A DNA stretch of 64,000 nt from Ignavibacteria bacterium. Its GTDB lineage: Bacteria; Bacteroidota; Ignavibacteria; Tepidaquicellales; Tepidaquicellaceae. The stretch is taken from positions 1 to 64,000 of the forward strand of contig JADJTX010000021.1 in NCBI GenBank assembly GCA_016710985.1, read 5' to 3'. This document shows positions 27,834-36,988 of the stretch, in pieces. The notes beneath the pieces are model-generated. The model did no database searches. It saw only the letters and a program-made list of their open reading frames with translations, and was not told the origin of the DNA. A program made the position numbers and the translations under genes. Each line of letters starts with the position of its first letter. Within the stretch, counting starts at the first letter, position 1.

Positions 27834-27898
27834 AAATTTCTCCTTTGTCAGGATTTGTTATCAGGCAAATTACTTTTACACCTGACTTTTGATCTGTT

Positions 27899-27942
27899 TA
27901 AAACTAAATAAAACGGAAACTAAAAATGTCATGGAATTGTCT
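27899..27942 (-). promoter_or_regulatory. Promoter motif copy E (minus strand)
   Basis: On the minus strand: AGACAATT (27942-27935), CCA, TGACATTT (27931-27924), 17 bases, TAGTTTTA (27906-27899). It is 66 bases before the start of the small lipoprotein gene. Confidence 0.65.
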
Positions 27943-27984
27943 ATTAAACCGGATTATTCCGGATAAACGAAAAATTTTTATAAA

Positions 27985-28030
27985 GTATGACATTTATCAT
28001 ACAACAATAGAATCATTATGCTTATTTTTG
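27985..28030 (+). promoter_or_regulatory. FNR/CRP-like site and -7 box upstream of the hdr-flx operon
   Basis: GTATGACATTTATCATAC (27985-28002) is an inverted repeat GTATGA/TCATAC. The Bacteroidota -7 box TATTTTTG lies at 28023-28030. If that box starts at -12, the palindrome centre falls near -41.5, the position of class II activation by FNR/CRP proteins. Inferred from sequence only. Confidence 0.6.
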
Positions 28031-28131
28031 TATAGAGAATTCAAGATAATTTCAAAAATTTCTTGGATGCAAATCATCCTGCTTCACTGAATGATATGCG
28101 GTAGTTTTAGAGTCGAAAGGCGGATGAAATT

Positions 28132-28797
28132 ATGTCAGCAAATACATCTAAAGATACAAAAAAACTTCAACCCAGCTTTGTAACATCGCCACCCGCGCCG
28201 GATTCCTGTCAGAATACTTATAATAATTCCGATCATACGCAAAAGCATACAGTTGCAGATGAAATTTCCGAAAGAACTTTTCAGGATGTAAGTTTGTGCT
28301 ATCAGTGCGGAAAATGTTCTGCAGGATGTCCGATAAGATATTACATGGACATTGCACCGAATAAAGTTGTCAGATTAATTCAGTTAGGATATTATGACGA
28401 AGCATTGAAATCTGAGACGCCATGGCTTTGTGCAGGCTGTCTGACATGCTCTACAAGATGTCCGAAGGAATTTGACCTTGCGAAGTTCATGGATGCAGTC
28501 CGTGAAATTGCAATTGAAAAAGGAGTTGAAGTTAAACAGAAGAATATCATAAAGTTTCATCAGGCATTTCTTGATCAGATAAGGAAACACGGGAGGTCAT
28601 ATGAGGTCGGGCTTGTTGCTGAATATAAAATGAAAACGCTGGATTTGCTGCAGGACATTGATTCCGCTCCGGGTTTGTACTTAAAGGGTAAGCTTGGAAT
28701 TTTACCGCATAACATTAAAGACAGAAAAGTTATTAAAAATATTTTTAAAAAAACAAAAAATAAAACCGACAACAGAGACACTGAGAGTACATATTGA
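28132..28797 (+). CDS. hdrC: Heterodisulfide reductase subunit C (HdrC)
   Basis: 221 residues. Two classical [4Fe-4S] motifs: CYQCGKCSAGCP (residues ~62-73) and CAGCLTCSTRCP (~101-112), in the HdrC arrangement. HdrC passes electrons from HdrA to the catalytic HdrB. The N-terminal ~55 residues are extra and low in complexity. Start ATG has GAAAGGCGG upstream. First gene of the hdrCBA-flxDCBA operon; the FNR-like site upstream points to anaerobic control. Between it and hdrB lie 137 bases with a possible internal promoter. In bacteria without methanogenesis the reduced partner is probably a small disulfide protein (DsrC-like or other), not CoM-S-S-CoB. Confidence 0.88.
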   Translation: MSANTSKDTKKLQPSFVTSPPAPDSCQNTYNNSDHTQKHTVADEISERTFQDVSLCYQCGKCSAGCPIRYYMDIAPNKVVRLIQLGYYDEALKSETPWLCAGCLTCSTRCPKEFDLAKFMDAVREIAIEKGVEVKQKNIIKFHQAFLDQIRKHGRSYEVGLVAEYKMKTLDLLQDIDSAPGLYLKGKLGILPHNIKDRKVIKNIFKKTKNKTDNRDTESTY

Positions 28798-28813
28798 CAC
28801 AGAGATCAGTTAC

Positions 28814-28846
28814 TGACAATTGTTATAGATTCTTGAATTATTTTTA
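28814..28846 (+). promoter_or_regulatory. Possible internal promoter before hdrB (half of the TGACAATT motif)
   Basis: A single TGACAATT (28814-28821), 17 bases, TATTTTTA (28839-28846): the spacing of the second box and -7 element in the five-copy motif, but without the first TGACAATT. Confidence 0.35.
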
Positions 28847-28934
28847 ATAAAATTAAATTTCGAAAAAGCCTTTATTCAAAGGAGACAAATCAGAAAGTAC
28901 AATAAAATTTTAAACCTTCTTTAAGGAGGTCATT

Positions 28935-29822
28935 ATGAATTATGGATATTTTCCCGGTTGTTCACAAACAGGTTCAGCAAAAGAATATGACATTTCTCTC
29001 AGGAGAGTAATTGATAAACTCGGTGTATCTTTTGACGAGATCGAAGACTGGTCCTGCTGCGGCGCTACATCAGCTCACGCAACCAATCACAAACTATCGA
29101 CGGCACTTGCAATGAGAAACATCATGCTTGCAGAGCAGCAGGGTATGGAAAGCATTATTGCGCCCTGTGCAGCTTGTTATAACCGTCTGATAATGTCACA
29201 GTTTGAAATAGCAAATCACAGCGGAGTCAAACAGGAAACTGAAAAATTATTATCCTCAAAATTTCTCAAGGATATAAAAGTATTTAATGTGTTAGAGCTC
29301 TTTCTGAAGATCGGGATTAATAAAATTGCTGAAAACAGAAAGCGTGAATTGAGTGATCTTAAAGTTGCATGCTATTACGGATGCCTTCTTGTGCGACCTG
29401 CGGCTATTACAAAATTTGATGATGCTGAACAGCCGACATCAATGGAGAAGATAGTAGAATCTACAGGAGCACATACTATTGACTGGAATTATAAAGTCGA
29501 ATGCTGCGGAGCTGCTCATTCAATTGCAAGAAGAGATATAGTTGTGGATCTTTCAAAAAATATTATAGATGATGCCAGAGCGCATGGAGCAAACGTCATG
29601 GCGGTTGCCTGTCCGATGTGCCACACGAATCTTGACATGCGTCAGAGAGCTATGAGGAGAAAATATCCGGGTCATGAAGAATTTCCGGTATTGTATCTGA
29701 CGGAACTGATCGGGCTTGCTCTTGGGATGAATGAAAGAGAGCTGGGGATTGATCTTCACTATATCGATTTTAAATATGCTGATTCAGCTTTGGAAAATTC
29801 AATTGCAAATAAGATGGGATGA
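28935..29822 (+). CDS. hdrB: Heterodisulfide reductase subunit B (HdrB)
   Basis: 295 residues with two CCG domains that bind the non-cubane [4Fe-4S] clusters of the active site: first C-x~33-CC-x~35-C-x2-C (FPGCSQTG, WSCCGAT, CAACYN), second starting YYGCLLVRP, with VECCGAAH and CPMCHTN. It is the catalytic disulfide-reducing subunit. Very strong ribosome binding site AAGGAGG at 28924-28930. It ends just before hdrA, translationally coupled in all likelihood. All cluster cysteines are present and the frame is intact. Confidence 0.92.
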   Translation: MNYGYFPGCSQTGSAKEYDISLRRVIDKLGVSFDEIEDWSCCGATSAHATNHKLSTALAMRNIMLAEQQGMESIIAPCAACYNRLIMSQFEIANHSGVKQETEKLLSSKFLKDIKVFNVLELFLKIGINKIAENRKRELSDLKVACYYGCLLVRPAAITKFDDAEQPTSMEKIVESTGAHTIDWNYKVECCGAAHSIARRDIVVDLSKNIIDDARAHGANVMAVACPMCHTNLDMRQRAMRRKYPGHEEFPVLYLTELIGLALGMNERELGIDLHYIDFKYADSALENSIANKMG

Positions 29823-29834
29823 GGAGAATGAAAA

Positions 29835-31833
29835 ATGAAAATCGGAGTATTCATATGTCATTGCGGCGAGAATATAAGCAGTACTGTTGACTGTCCGCGT
29901 GTTGCCCGGGAGTGTGAAAATTTTTTCAGGAGTTGAATATTCGACTGATTACAAATATATGTGTTCGGATCCGGGTCAGAATCTTATAAAGGAAGCAATC
30001 CATAAATACAGACTCGACGCTATTGTTGTCGGCTCCTGCTCGCCTCACATGCACGAAAGAACATTTCGTAACGCTGCGGTCTCTGCCGGAATAAATCCAT
30101 TCATGGTCGAAATAGCAAACTTACGTGAACATTGTTCGTGGGTGCATGATGACATAGAATCATCAACTCACAAGGCAATTGAACTCGTTCGTATGGCGAT
30201 TGAAAAAGTGAAGCGTGACAAGCCATTAACCAAGATAAATGTGCCCGTAACAAAAAGAGTTCTTGTAATAGGCGGAGGCATCGCCGGAATACAGGCGGCG
30301 CTTGATGTAGCCAATGCAGGATATGAAGTTGTGCTTGTGGAAAAGGAGCCTTCGATAGGGGGACACATGAGTCAGCTTTCCGAAACATTCCCGACGCTCG
30401 ATTGTTCACAGTGTATTCTTACACCGCGCATGGTTGAAGTTCACCAGCATCCCAAGATAAAATTATTATCATATTCCGAAGTAGTAAAAGTCGAAGGCTT
30501 CATCGGTAATTTCAAAGTTACCATTAAAAAGAAGGCGCGTCACATTAATGAAGACCTTTGTTCCGGCTGCGGATTATGCATCACGAAATGTCCCATAAAG
30601 AAAAAAGCTTACAATTCATTTGAAGAAGATCTGGCATTCAGGTCTGCAATATATATTCCTTTCCCTCAGGCAATTCCGAATATACCTGTGATAGACGAGA
30701 CTGTTTGTACTTATTACAAGACCGGAAAGTGCGGAATGTGCGTGAAGGTTTGTGACAGGCAGGCGATTGATTTTGATCAGAAGGATACAATGCTTGTCGC
30801 TGATATCGGAGCTATAATTGTAGCGACCGGATTTAAACTCTACAGCATTGATAAAAAATCAGCTGACTCTAAGTATAAAGGTTACGGTGAATACGGTTAC
30901 GGGAAATACCGTGATGTGATAGACGGGCTTCAGTTTGAAAGGATTGCAAGCGCATCGGGTCCGACGTCCGGTGAGATCAAACGGCCTTCAGACGGGAAAG
31001 AGCCAAAGAAGATTGCATTCATTCAATGTGTCGGCTCGCGTGATGATTCAAAAGGAATTTCATACTGCAGTAAGATATGCTGCATGTATACTGCAAAGCA
31101 GGCGATGCTTTACAAACATAAAGTGCACGACGGTGAAGCTTATATTTTCTACATGGATATCCGTGCAGGCGGGAAAATGTATGAGGAGTTTGTGAGACGC
31201 GCGATTGAAGAAGACGATGTAAAATACATACGGGGAAGAGTTTCAAGAATTTATGAAAAGAACGGAAAGTATATTGTCAAAGGTGAAGATACAATTGCGG
31301 GAATGCCGGTGGAAATTGAAGCGGATATGATTGTACTTGCAACTGCAATGATACCTCAGGACAATGCGGCTGATCTTGCGAGAACGATCGGAGTCCCTTA
31401 TGATAAATACGGATTTTACAATGAATCTCACCCTAAGCTGAAACCGGTTGAAAGCACAACGGCAGGGATATTTTTAGCGGGAGCATGCCAGTCTCCAAAA
31501 GACATCCCCGAATCCGTTGCAATGGCATCGGCTGCAGCCTGTAAGACAATAATCCTTCTTTCATCAGACACACTTGAACGAGAACCTGTAGTTGCAAAAG
31601 TGAATGAAGATCTTTGTGCAGGATGTTTTTATTGTAAGAAAGTATGTCCGTTCGGTGCGGTGGAAGTAAAGGATGTAAAAGATATTAACGGAATTGTATA
31701 TAAAGAAGTCGCTTATATTAATCAAGGTGTTTGTCAGGGATGCGGGACATGCACTGCTACGTGTCTTTCTAAATCCATAGAACTGGCGGGATTTAATAAT
31801 GAAGAGATATTTGCTGAGATAGCAGCTCTTTAG
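29835..31833 (+). CDS. hdrA: Heterodisulfide reductase subunit A (HdrA), frameshifted near the start
   Basis: About 665 residues when reconstructed. Cytoplasmic FAD/iron-sulfur protein that bifurcates electrons in Hdr complexes. The true N-terminus is MKIGVFICHCGENISSTVD from the ATG at 29835. An extra T in the T6 run near 29916-29921 breaks the frame after RECEN, and the rest continues as FSGVEYSTDYKYMCSDPGQ. Motifs: FAD-binding VIGGGIAGIQAALD, LDCSQCILTPRM, ferredoxin sites CSGCGLCITKCP and CGMCVKVCDR, and C-terminal CAGCFYCKKVCP and CQGCGTCTATC. It sits between hdrB and flxD. As the central subunit it links NADH-fed FlxA to HdrBC and to ferredoxin. Confidence 0.9.
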
Positions 31834-31957
31834 ATAATTGATAATTGATAATTGATAGTTGATAATTGATAGTTGATAGTTGGTAATTGATAGTTGATAA
31901 TTGTTGATAGTTGAGGTTGGCTAATACTGTAACTCGTAATTCGTAACTCGTAATTTG
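31833..31957. repeat. Heptamer arrays between hdrA and flxD
   Basis: Gataatt/gatagtt units (31833-31915) start at the last base of the hdrA stop codon, followed by gtaactc/gtaattc units (31930-31957). The operon's intergenic gap consists almost wholly of 7-base repeats. Confidence 0.85.
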
Positions 31958-31986
31958 AAATATTTAATACTCAATACTAAGAAAAA

Positions 31987-32487
31987 ATGGATAAGCAAAA
32001 ATGGGAACCGAAGATAGTGGCTTTTGTCTGCAACTGGTGTACATACACGGGCGCGGATCTTGCAGGAACATCGCGAATGAAGTATCCGGCAAATACAAAA
32101 ATGATACGAGTCATGTGTTCGGGGAGCATTGATCCTGTATTTATACTTAAAGCGTTTGAAAGAGGCGCTGACGGGGTACTGATTTCGGGATGTCATCCGA
32201 ATGATTGTCATTACAATGCCGGCAATTTTCATGCGCGGAGGCGATGGGATTTTTTTCATGAACTATTAGACTTCATAGGTATAGAAAAAGGCAGACTGCA
32301 GTTTTCATGGATATCGGCTTCTGAAGGAAAAAAGTTTGCTGATGTGATATCAAAAGTTACTAAAGATATCAAAGCGTTGGGACCGTTTACGGATTATCAG
32401 AAAATGAATTCAGAGTTTACTGCTTTTTTTCCTGAAGAGACTGCTGAAGACCATGAAGTTTTAAATAAAGTTGAGGAGATTGTCTGA
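31987..32487 (+). CDS. flxD: FlxD / MvhD-type [2Fe-2S] subunit
   Basis: 166 residues of the MvhD (methyl-viologen-reducing hydrogenase delta) family: AFVCNWCTYTGADLAGTSRM, RVMCSGSIDPVFILKAFERGADGVLISGCHPNDCHYNAGN. Five conserved Cys bind a [2Fe-2S] cluster that passes electrons into HdrA. There are no NiFe hydrogenase genes nearby; the genes after it are the NADH-linked flx set, so this is FlxD rather than a hydrogenase subunit. Its stop overlaps the next start (TGATGA). The start is at an ATG after an AT-rich leader without a strong ribosome binding site. Confidence 0.9.
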   Translation: MDKQKWEPKIVAFVCNWCTYTGADLAGTSRMKYPANTKMIRVMCSGSIDPVFILKAFERGADGVLISGCHPNDCHYNAGNFHARRRWDFFHELLDFIGIEKGRLQFSWISASEGKKFADVISKVTKDIKALGPFTDYQKMNSEFTAFFPEETAEDHEVLNKVEEIV

Positions 32488-33371
32488 TGAAAGATCTTAG
32501 AGAACATACAAGAGAGCTTCTTGAAAAAGGTGAAATTGCTGCAGTAATCGGATACAGGCAGGTATCAGAGATGCGCACTAAGCCGGTAATCGTTACGGAT
32601 CCGGCGGATGCAGAGCATCTTGTATTCAATGAATACTGTCTGAACAACCTTGCGGTTTATCTAACCAAAGCAAGAATAAAAGCATTGTGCAGAACCAAAG
32701 ATAAGACTTTGAAGCTTGCAATAACAGCGAAACCTTGTGATGTCCATTCAATTGTTGCTTTGATACAGGAAAATCAAATACACCGCAAAGATATTCATAT
32801 CATAAGTTTTAACTGTCATGGTGTGGTTAAAGATTTCGGGTGTGAATTCAACGGAGACAATCTTGCTTCTAAATGTATAACCTGTGAAACTCACAAACCG
32901 CTGTATTTTGATAAAATATTTGGAGAAGAGAAAGAGACACCTAAAGCAAGTGATCAGGCATTGGCAAGAATTCAGGAATTAGAAAGTATGACACATAAAG
33001 AAAGATTTGAATTCTTCAAAGGAGAGTTTGACAGGTGCATAAAGTGCTATGCGTGCAGGGCGGTATGTCCGCTGTGTTATTGTCAGAGATGCATTACTGA
33101 TAAAGCAATTCCAAGATGGATAGAATCAAGCTCGCATCAGAGAGGTAATTTTTCATGGAATATTGTCAGAGCATTTCATCTGAGTGCCAGATGCACGGGT
33201 TGCGGTGAATGTGAGCGCGCCTGTCCTGCAGATATACCTCTGACTTTGCTCAACAGAAGAATGGCAATAGAGGCTAAGAGGTCATTTTCATATGTCTCGG
33301 GAAGAAGTTTAGAAACACCGACTCTTGTAGGGAGCTTTAATGAGAAGGATAGTGATGAGCTTTTTATGTAA
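32487..33371 (+). CDS. flxC: FlxC-type iron-sulfur protein
   Basis: 294 residues. N-terminal FrhB-like region (AKPCDVHSIVALIQENQIHRKDIHIISFNCHG ... CITCETHKP) and two ferredoxin-type [4Fe-4S] motifs near the C-terminus (CIKCYACRAVCPLCYC, CTGCGECERACPADIPL). Part of the NADH-fed electron-input module of FlxABCD-HdrABC. It overlaps flxD by one base and is followed by 87 bases that are largely gagatat/gaggtat heptamers. Assignment of FlxC against FlxB rests on family resemblance and gene order, reversed from the better-known flxABCD-hdrABC order. Confidence 0.8.
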   Translation: MKDLREHTRELLEKGEIAAVIGYRQVSEMRTKPVIVTDPADAEHLVFNEYCLNNLAVYLTKARIKALCRTKDKTLKLAITAKPCDVHSIVALIQENQIHRKDIHIISFNCHGVVKDFGCEFNGDNLASKCITCETHKPLYFDKIFGEEKETPKASDQALARIQELESMTHKERFEFFKGEFDRCIKCYACRAVCPLCYCQRCITDKAIPRWIESSSHQRGNFSWNIVRAFHLSARCTGCGECERACPADIPLTLLNRRMAIEAKRSFSYVSGRSLETPTLVGSFNEKDSDELFM

Positions 33372-33436
33372 TGAGATATGAGGTATATGAGATATGAGGT
33401 ATGAGGTATGAGATAATGAGATAATGAGATTGAGTA
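33372..33436. repeat. Heptamer array between flxC and flxB
   Basis: Units of gagatat, gaggtat and gagataa run from the flxC stop codon to about 20 bases before flxB. Confidence 0.8.
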
Positions 33437-33458
33437 AATAAATAATTAGTAACTAAGT

Positions 33459-34472
33459 ATGATGGAAGAGAAAATAATTTCAAGAGATGATCTGCTTAAG
33501 ATCTGCAAGGATGTTATTGAGAAAGGACACACTTTACTGTCACCGGGAATAGCTGAGTATAATGTTGTTAAAGATGTTTCTCAGATAAAGCTTGATGCTT
33601 CTGCATTGCCGACGAAGACTTCATATAAATCTTATGTCTTTCCTAAAGCCGAACCTGTGCTTTATTACAAAAGAAGCAAGAGTGATGTTCAGCTGATTGA
33701 TGTAAATGTTGACGGTAAGAATATTATCATACTCGGAGCAAAGCCGTGTGATACGAATTCACTTAACATAATGAAACATCTTTTCAACTGGGATTACAGC
33801 GACGAGTTTTTTAATCTGAGAGAAAAGCATTTTATTACAATCGGACTGATGTGCAGTCATTATGATGAATATTGCTTCTGCACTTCGATCGGATTGTCAC
33901 CTGTTTCAGAAAAAGGATCAGATATTTTTCTCATACCTCTTGATAAGAATAATTTTGCTTTGAGGATAGTAACTGAAAAAGGAAAAGAGTTCATTGAGCC
34001 ATATTCGGAATTTTTAAACACAGTTGATGAAACACTGTCACGGCAGGTTACTGAAAATGTAAAACAACCTGAAGTTGCATTTGACTGCAAAGAAGTTCAT
34101 GAATGGCTCGGAAGTAATTTCGAGAATCCAAAATGGGAAGGAATTGGAAACATTTGTCTGTCCTGCGCTCAGTGTGCGTTTGTGTGCCCGGTATGTCATT
34201 GCTTTGATATAGTGGATGAAGATTACAGTTATACTGAAGGAAGAAGGATGAAGAACTGGGACGGATGTCAGTTCGGGAATTTTACGCTTCACGCATCAGG
34301 TCACAATCCGAGAGACATTCAAAGCAAGCGGTACAGACAGAGAGTAAATCATAAGTTCAGATATTATGTGGATAAGTTCGGTGAGATATTCTGTACAGGC
34401 TGCGGAAGATGTTCGAGAGGATGCCCTGTCAGCATTGACATAAAAGAGATAGTTTCAAATTGCAAAGACTAA
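33459..34472 (+). CDS. flxB: FlxB / sulfhydrogenase beta-like iron-sulfur protein
   Basis: 337 residues resembling the beta subunit of hydrogenase/sulfur reductase (HydB/AsrA): ILGAKPCDTNSLNIMKHLF, LMCSHYDEYCFCTSIG, then CLSCAQCAFVCPVCHCFDI and CTGCGRCSRGCPVSIDIKEI for two [4Fe-4S] clusters. It carries electrons from the flavin of FlxA to FlxC/FlxD and HdrA. Two ATG codons stand side by side at 33459 and 33462; either could start. It is followed closely by flxA, which has its own ribosome binding site at this gene's stop codon. Confidence 0.85.
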   Translation: MMEEKIISRDDLLKICKDVIEKGHTLLSPGIAEYNVVKDVSQIKLDASALPTKTSYKSYVFPKAEPVLYYKRSKSDVQLIDVNVDGKNIIILGAKPCDTNSLNIMKHLFNWDYSDEFFNLREKHFITIGLMCSHYDEYCFCTSIGLSPVSEKGSDIFLIPLDKNNFALRIVTEKGKEFIEPYSEFLNTVDETLSRQVTENVKQPEVAFDCKEVHEWLGSNFENPKWEGIGNICLSCAQCAFVCPVCHCFDIVDEDYSYTEGRRMKNWDGCQFGNFTLHASGHNPRDIQSKRYRQRVNHKFRYYVDKFGEIFCTGCGRCSRGCPVSIDIKEIVSNCKD

Positions 34473-34486
34473 GGAGTAAAGAAATC

Positions 34487-35320
34487 ATGAACAACATTTA
34501 TATGCCACATCTTGCAGAGATAAAAGAGATAATAGACGAATCGCCTGATACAAGAACATTCAGACTCAGATTCAAAGACGAGGATACGTCAGACAGTTTT
34601 GAATTCAAAGCAGGGCAGTTTGCGGAGTACTCGGCATTCGGTGACGGTGAGTCAACATTCTGCATAGCGTCATCACCTACCCGGAAAGATTTCATTGAAT
34701 GTTCATTCAAAGTGTATGGCAAGGTAACACAGGCACTGTACCGCCTCAATAAAGGTGACACGATAGGAATCAGAGGACCGTATGGCAACTGGTTTCCTCT
34801 TGAAGATATGAAAGGCAAAAATCTTTTGTTCATTGCGGGAGGTATCGGGATTGCACCGGTGCGTTGTGTCATTGATAATGCTCTCGACTTAAGAGATGAT
34901 TTCAAAGATATACCTATCATTTGCGGAGCAAGGTCAGTGAGCGATATTATTTACAAACAGGAAATTAAAGAATGGAAAGCCCGTTCTGATTTGAAAACAG
35001 TCATTACAGTTGATCCCGGAGGCGAGACAAAATCATGGGACGGAGAAGTAGGATTTGTTCCTGCTGTGGTTGAAAAGACAGCACCTCCGTCGGATAATAC
35101 AGCAGTAATACTATGCGGACCGCCGGTGATGATAAAGTTCACGATGCCGGTGCTGACAAAACTCGGATTCAAAGATGAAGATGTCTATACAACATTAGAG
35201 AACCGCATGAAATGCGGACTCGGTAAATGCGGAAGATGCAATATTGGAAATGTATATGTTTGTAAGGATGGTCCGGTGTTTACTTATGCGCAGATAAAGA
35301 GACTGCCGCAGGAATTTTGA
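34487..35320 (+). CDS. flxA: FlxA / NAD(P)H-binding flavoprotein (sulfhydrogenase gamma-like)
   Basis: 277 residues of the ferredoxin-NADP reductase fold. FAD-binding part: GQFAEYS ... FCIASSPT. NAD-binding part: FIAGGIGIAPVRCVID, and CGPPVMIKFTMPVL near the end. The C-terminal [2Fe-2S] site KCGLGKCGRCNIG ... YVCKDGPVF is typical of HydG, PyrK and FlxA proteins. It oxidises NADH and feeds the complex. Start at the ATG with AAGGAG (34471-34476); a longer frame from 34460 overlapping flxB is not used. Last gene of the operon; a terminator-like hairpin follows at 35479. Confidence 0.88.
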   Translation: MNNIYMPHLAEIKEIIDESPDTRTFRLRFKDEDTSDSFEFKAGQFAEYSAFGDGESTFCIASSPTRKDFIECSFKVYGKVTQALYRLNKGDTIGIRGPYGNWFPLEDMKGKNLLFIAGGIGIAPVRCVIDNALDLRDDFKDIPIICGARSVSDIIYKQEIKEWKARSDLKTVITVDPGGETKSWDGEVGFVPAVVEKTAPPSDNTAVILCGPPVMIKFTMPVLTKLGFKDEDVYTTLENRMKCGLGKCGRCNIGNVYVCKDGPVFTYAQIKRLPQEF

Positions 35321-35478
35321 TTCACTGTTCAATTTTAAATGAACAATGTTGAATATTCAAAGATTTAGTGACAAGTAAGGATTTTTTTTTCTGTAATTTA
35401 TTAATGTCTCAACCCGCTTTCTCCGGCGGATTAAAGTCAGAATAATTATGAAGAAATATTTATTCTTAAAATTAAAAA

Positions 35479-35530
35479 TAAAATCCCGGGTTTTGAAGAG
35501 TATTTCTTCAGAGGTTGGGATTTTTATTTA
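35479..35530 (+). terminator. Hairpin terminator after the hdr-flx operon
   Basis: AAATCCC (35481-35487) pairs with GGGATTT (35517-35523), with an inner GAAGA/TCTTC stem, followed by TTTTTATTT. Confidence 0.65.
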
Positions 35531-35602
35531 AATAAATAAAAATCAAACCTGTTATATGAAGGAATACCTAACGGGAATTATGAAAAATAAATATATAACA
35601 TT

Positions 35603-36820
35603 ATGAAAAAGCTATTTTTACAATTGGTTGTAATTGCTTTAATTCTTAACTCTTCATTTTTAATTAATAATTCTGTGAGTCAGTGGGTGCAAGTAGGAAA
35701 CGAAATGGGAAATAATAGATACATTAATTCCCTAACATCAAATTCTAGTTATATTTTTGCTAGCACAGATGACAGTGGTGTTTATCGGTCCACAAATAAC
35801 GGTACGAACTGGATTCATACATCTTTGAATAATAAAGCTACTTCTTCACTTATAGTGAGCGAAAATAATATTTTTGCAGGAACAGGATCGACAGGATCAT
35901 ATGTCGTTTATTTCTCCACAGATAACGGCAATACCTGGAATCAAACTAATCTTAATAAAGGTGTTGCTTGCTTTGCTATACTCGGAAGTAGTATCTTTGC
36001 GGGGACTGAATATGATGGTGTATATATTTCTACAATTAACGGAACGAGCTGGACCCAAACTGCTTTGAATAACAGATCTATTTATTCTCTTCTTGCTATC
36101 GGAAATAGTTTATTTGCAGGAACTGATATTGGCGTCTATCTTTCTAATAATAACGGCACTAATTGGACTCAAACTACATTGAATAATGTTCCTGTTTTAT
36201 CTCTTTCGACAATCGGGAATAATATTTTTGCAGGGACTTATTATTCTAATAATGGCTTTTATCTCTCCACTAATAGCGGCGTAAACTGGACTGCGGTTCC
36301 AACGTTTCAAACTATCTTATCATTTGAAGTTTCAGGAACAAACCTCTTTGCAGGTAATTTTAGTGCCGGAGTTTATCTTTCCACAGATAACGGTTCAAGT
36401 TGGTTAAATAAAAATCAGGGGTTTCCCTCTTCAATAACAATTAATAAATTACTAATCGCTAATAATTATATCTTTGCAGCATCACAGGGTAAATCCGTTT
36501 GGCGCCGCTTTTATACTGATATAATTGGCATTAAAAATATTGGTACAGAAATACCTGCAAAGTATTCGCTATCACAAAACTATCCGAACCCGTTCAACCC
36601 GGTCACGAATCTGGAATTTGGGATTTCGAAATTGGGATTTGTAACATTGAAGATCTATGATTTGCTTGGTAAAGAAGTAGCGACGTTAGTAAATGAAAAA
36701 TTAAATCCCGGGACATACAGGGTTGAGTTTGACGCGGGCACCCTGACAAGCGGAGTGTATTTCTACAGACTAACTTCAGGTGACTTTACCGATACGAAGA
36801 GGATGCTGCTTATCAAGTGA
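35603..36820 (+). CDS. BNR-like repeat T9SS cargo protein
   Basis: 405 residues. Signal peptide 1-27 (ending NNSVSQ). Seven or so repeats of ~40 residues (pattern IFAGTxxxGVYLSTNNGTNWTQTxLNN) expected to form a beta-propeller, a short link, then a type IX sorting domain (YSLSQNYPNPFNPVTNLEFGIS ... GVYFYRLTSGDFTDTKRMLLIK). Secreted and surface-attached; ligand unknown. The gene is intact. A leader motif TAACGGGAATTAT lies about 30 bases before the start and recurs before 36989 and 39175. The sorting-domain stretch 36613-36640 consists of 7-base units (ggaattt, gggattt, cgaaatt, gggattt). Confidence 0.85.
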   Translation: MKKLFLQLVVIALILNSSFLINNSVSQWVQVGNEMGNNRYINSLTSNSSYIFASTDDSGVYRSTNNGTNWIHTSLNNKATSSLIVSENNIFAGTGSTGSYVVYFSTDNGNTWNQTNLNKGVACFAILGSSIFAGTEYDGVYISTINGTSWTQTALNNRSIYSLLAIGNSLFAGTDIGVYLSNNNGTNWTQTTLNNVPVLSLSTIGNNIFAGTYYSNNGFYLSTNSGVNWTAVPTFQTILSFEVSGTNLFAGNFSAGVYLSTDNGSSWLNKNQGFPSSITINKLLIANNYIFAASQGKSVWRRFYTDIIGIKNIGTEIPAKYSLSQNYPNPFNPVTNLEFGISKLGFVTLKIYDLLGKEVATLVNEKLNPGTYRVEFDAGTLTSGVYFYRLTSGDFTDTKRMLLIK

Positions 36821-36988
36821 GCGGAGTGAGTGGGTTTTGCGGAGTGAAGTTTGAAATGAAATTACGGACAAAGTGTTACAGAATATTTTTGGAAGGATGA
36901 ATATGGATTATTGATTCAGGAAATATCATTAAACTCATTACCATAAAAATGTGTAACGGGAATTATATAAAAATAAAAAAGTGAAGTT

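Noticed and set aside
29887..31833. TTG at 29887 as the hdrA start
   Set aside because: It yields a nonsense N-terminus; the ATG at 29835 gives the conserved MKIGVFICHCG start after correcting one T.
33459..35320. Sulfhydrogenase (HydBG) gene pair
   Set aside because: No NiFe hydrogenase large or small subunit is adjacent, and the genes continue an hdrABC-mvhD operon, so the flx assignment fits better.
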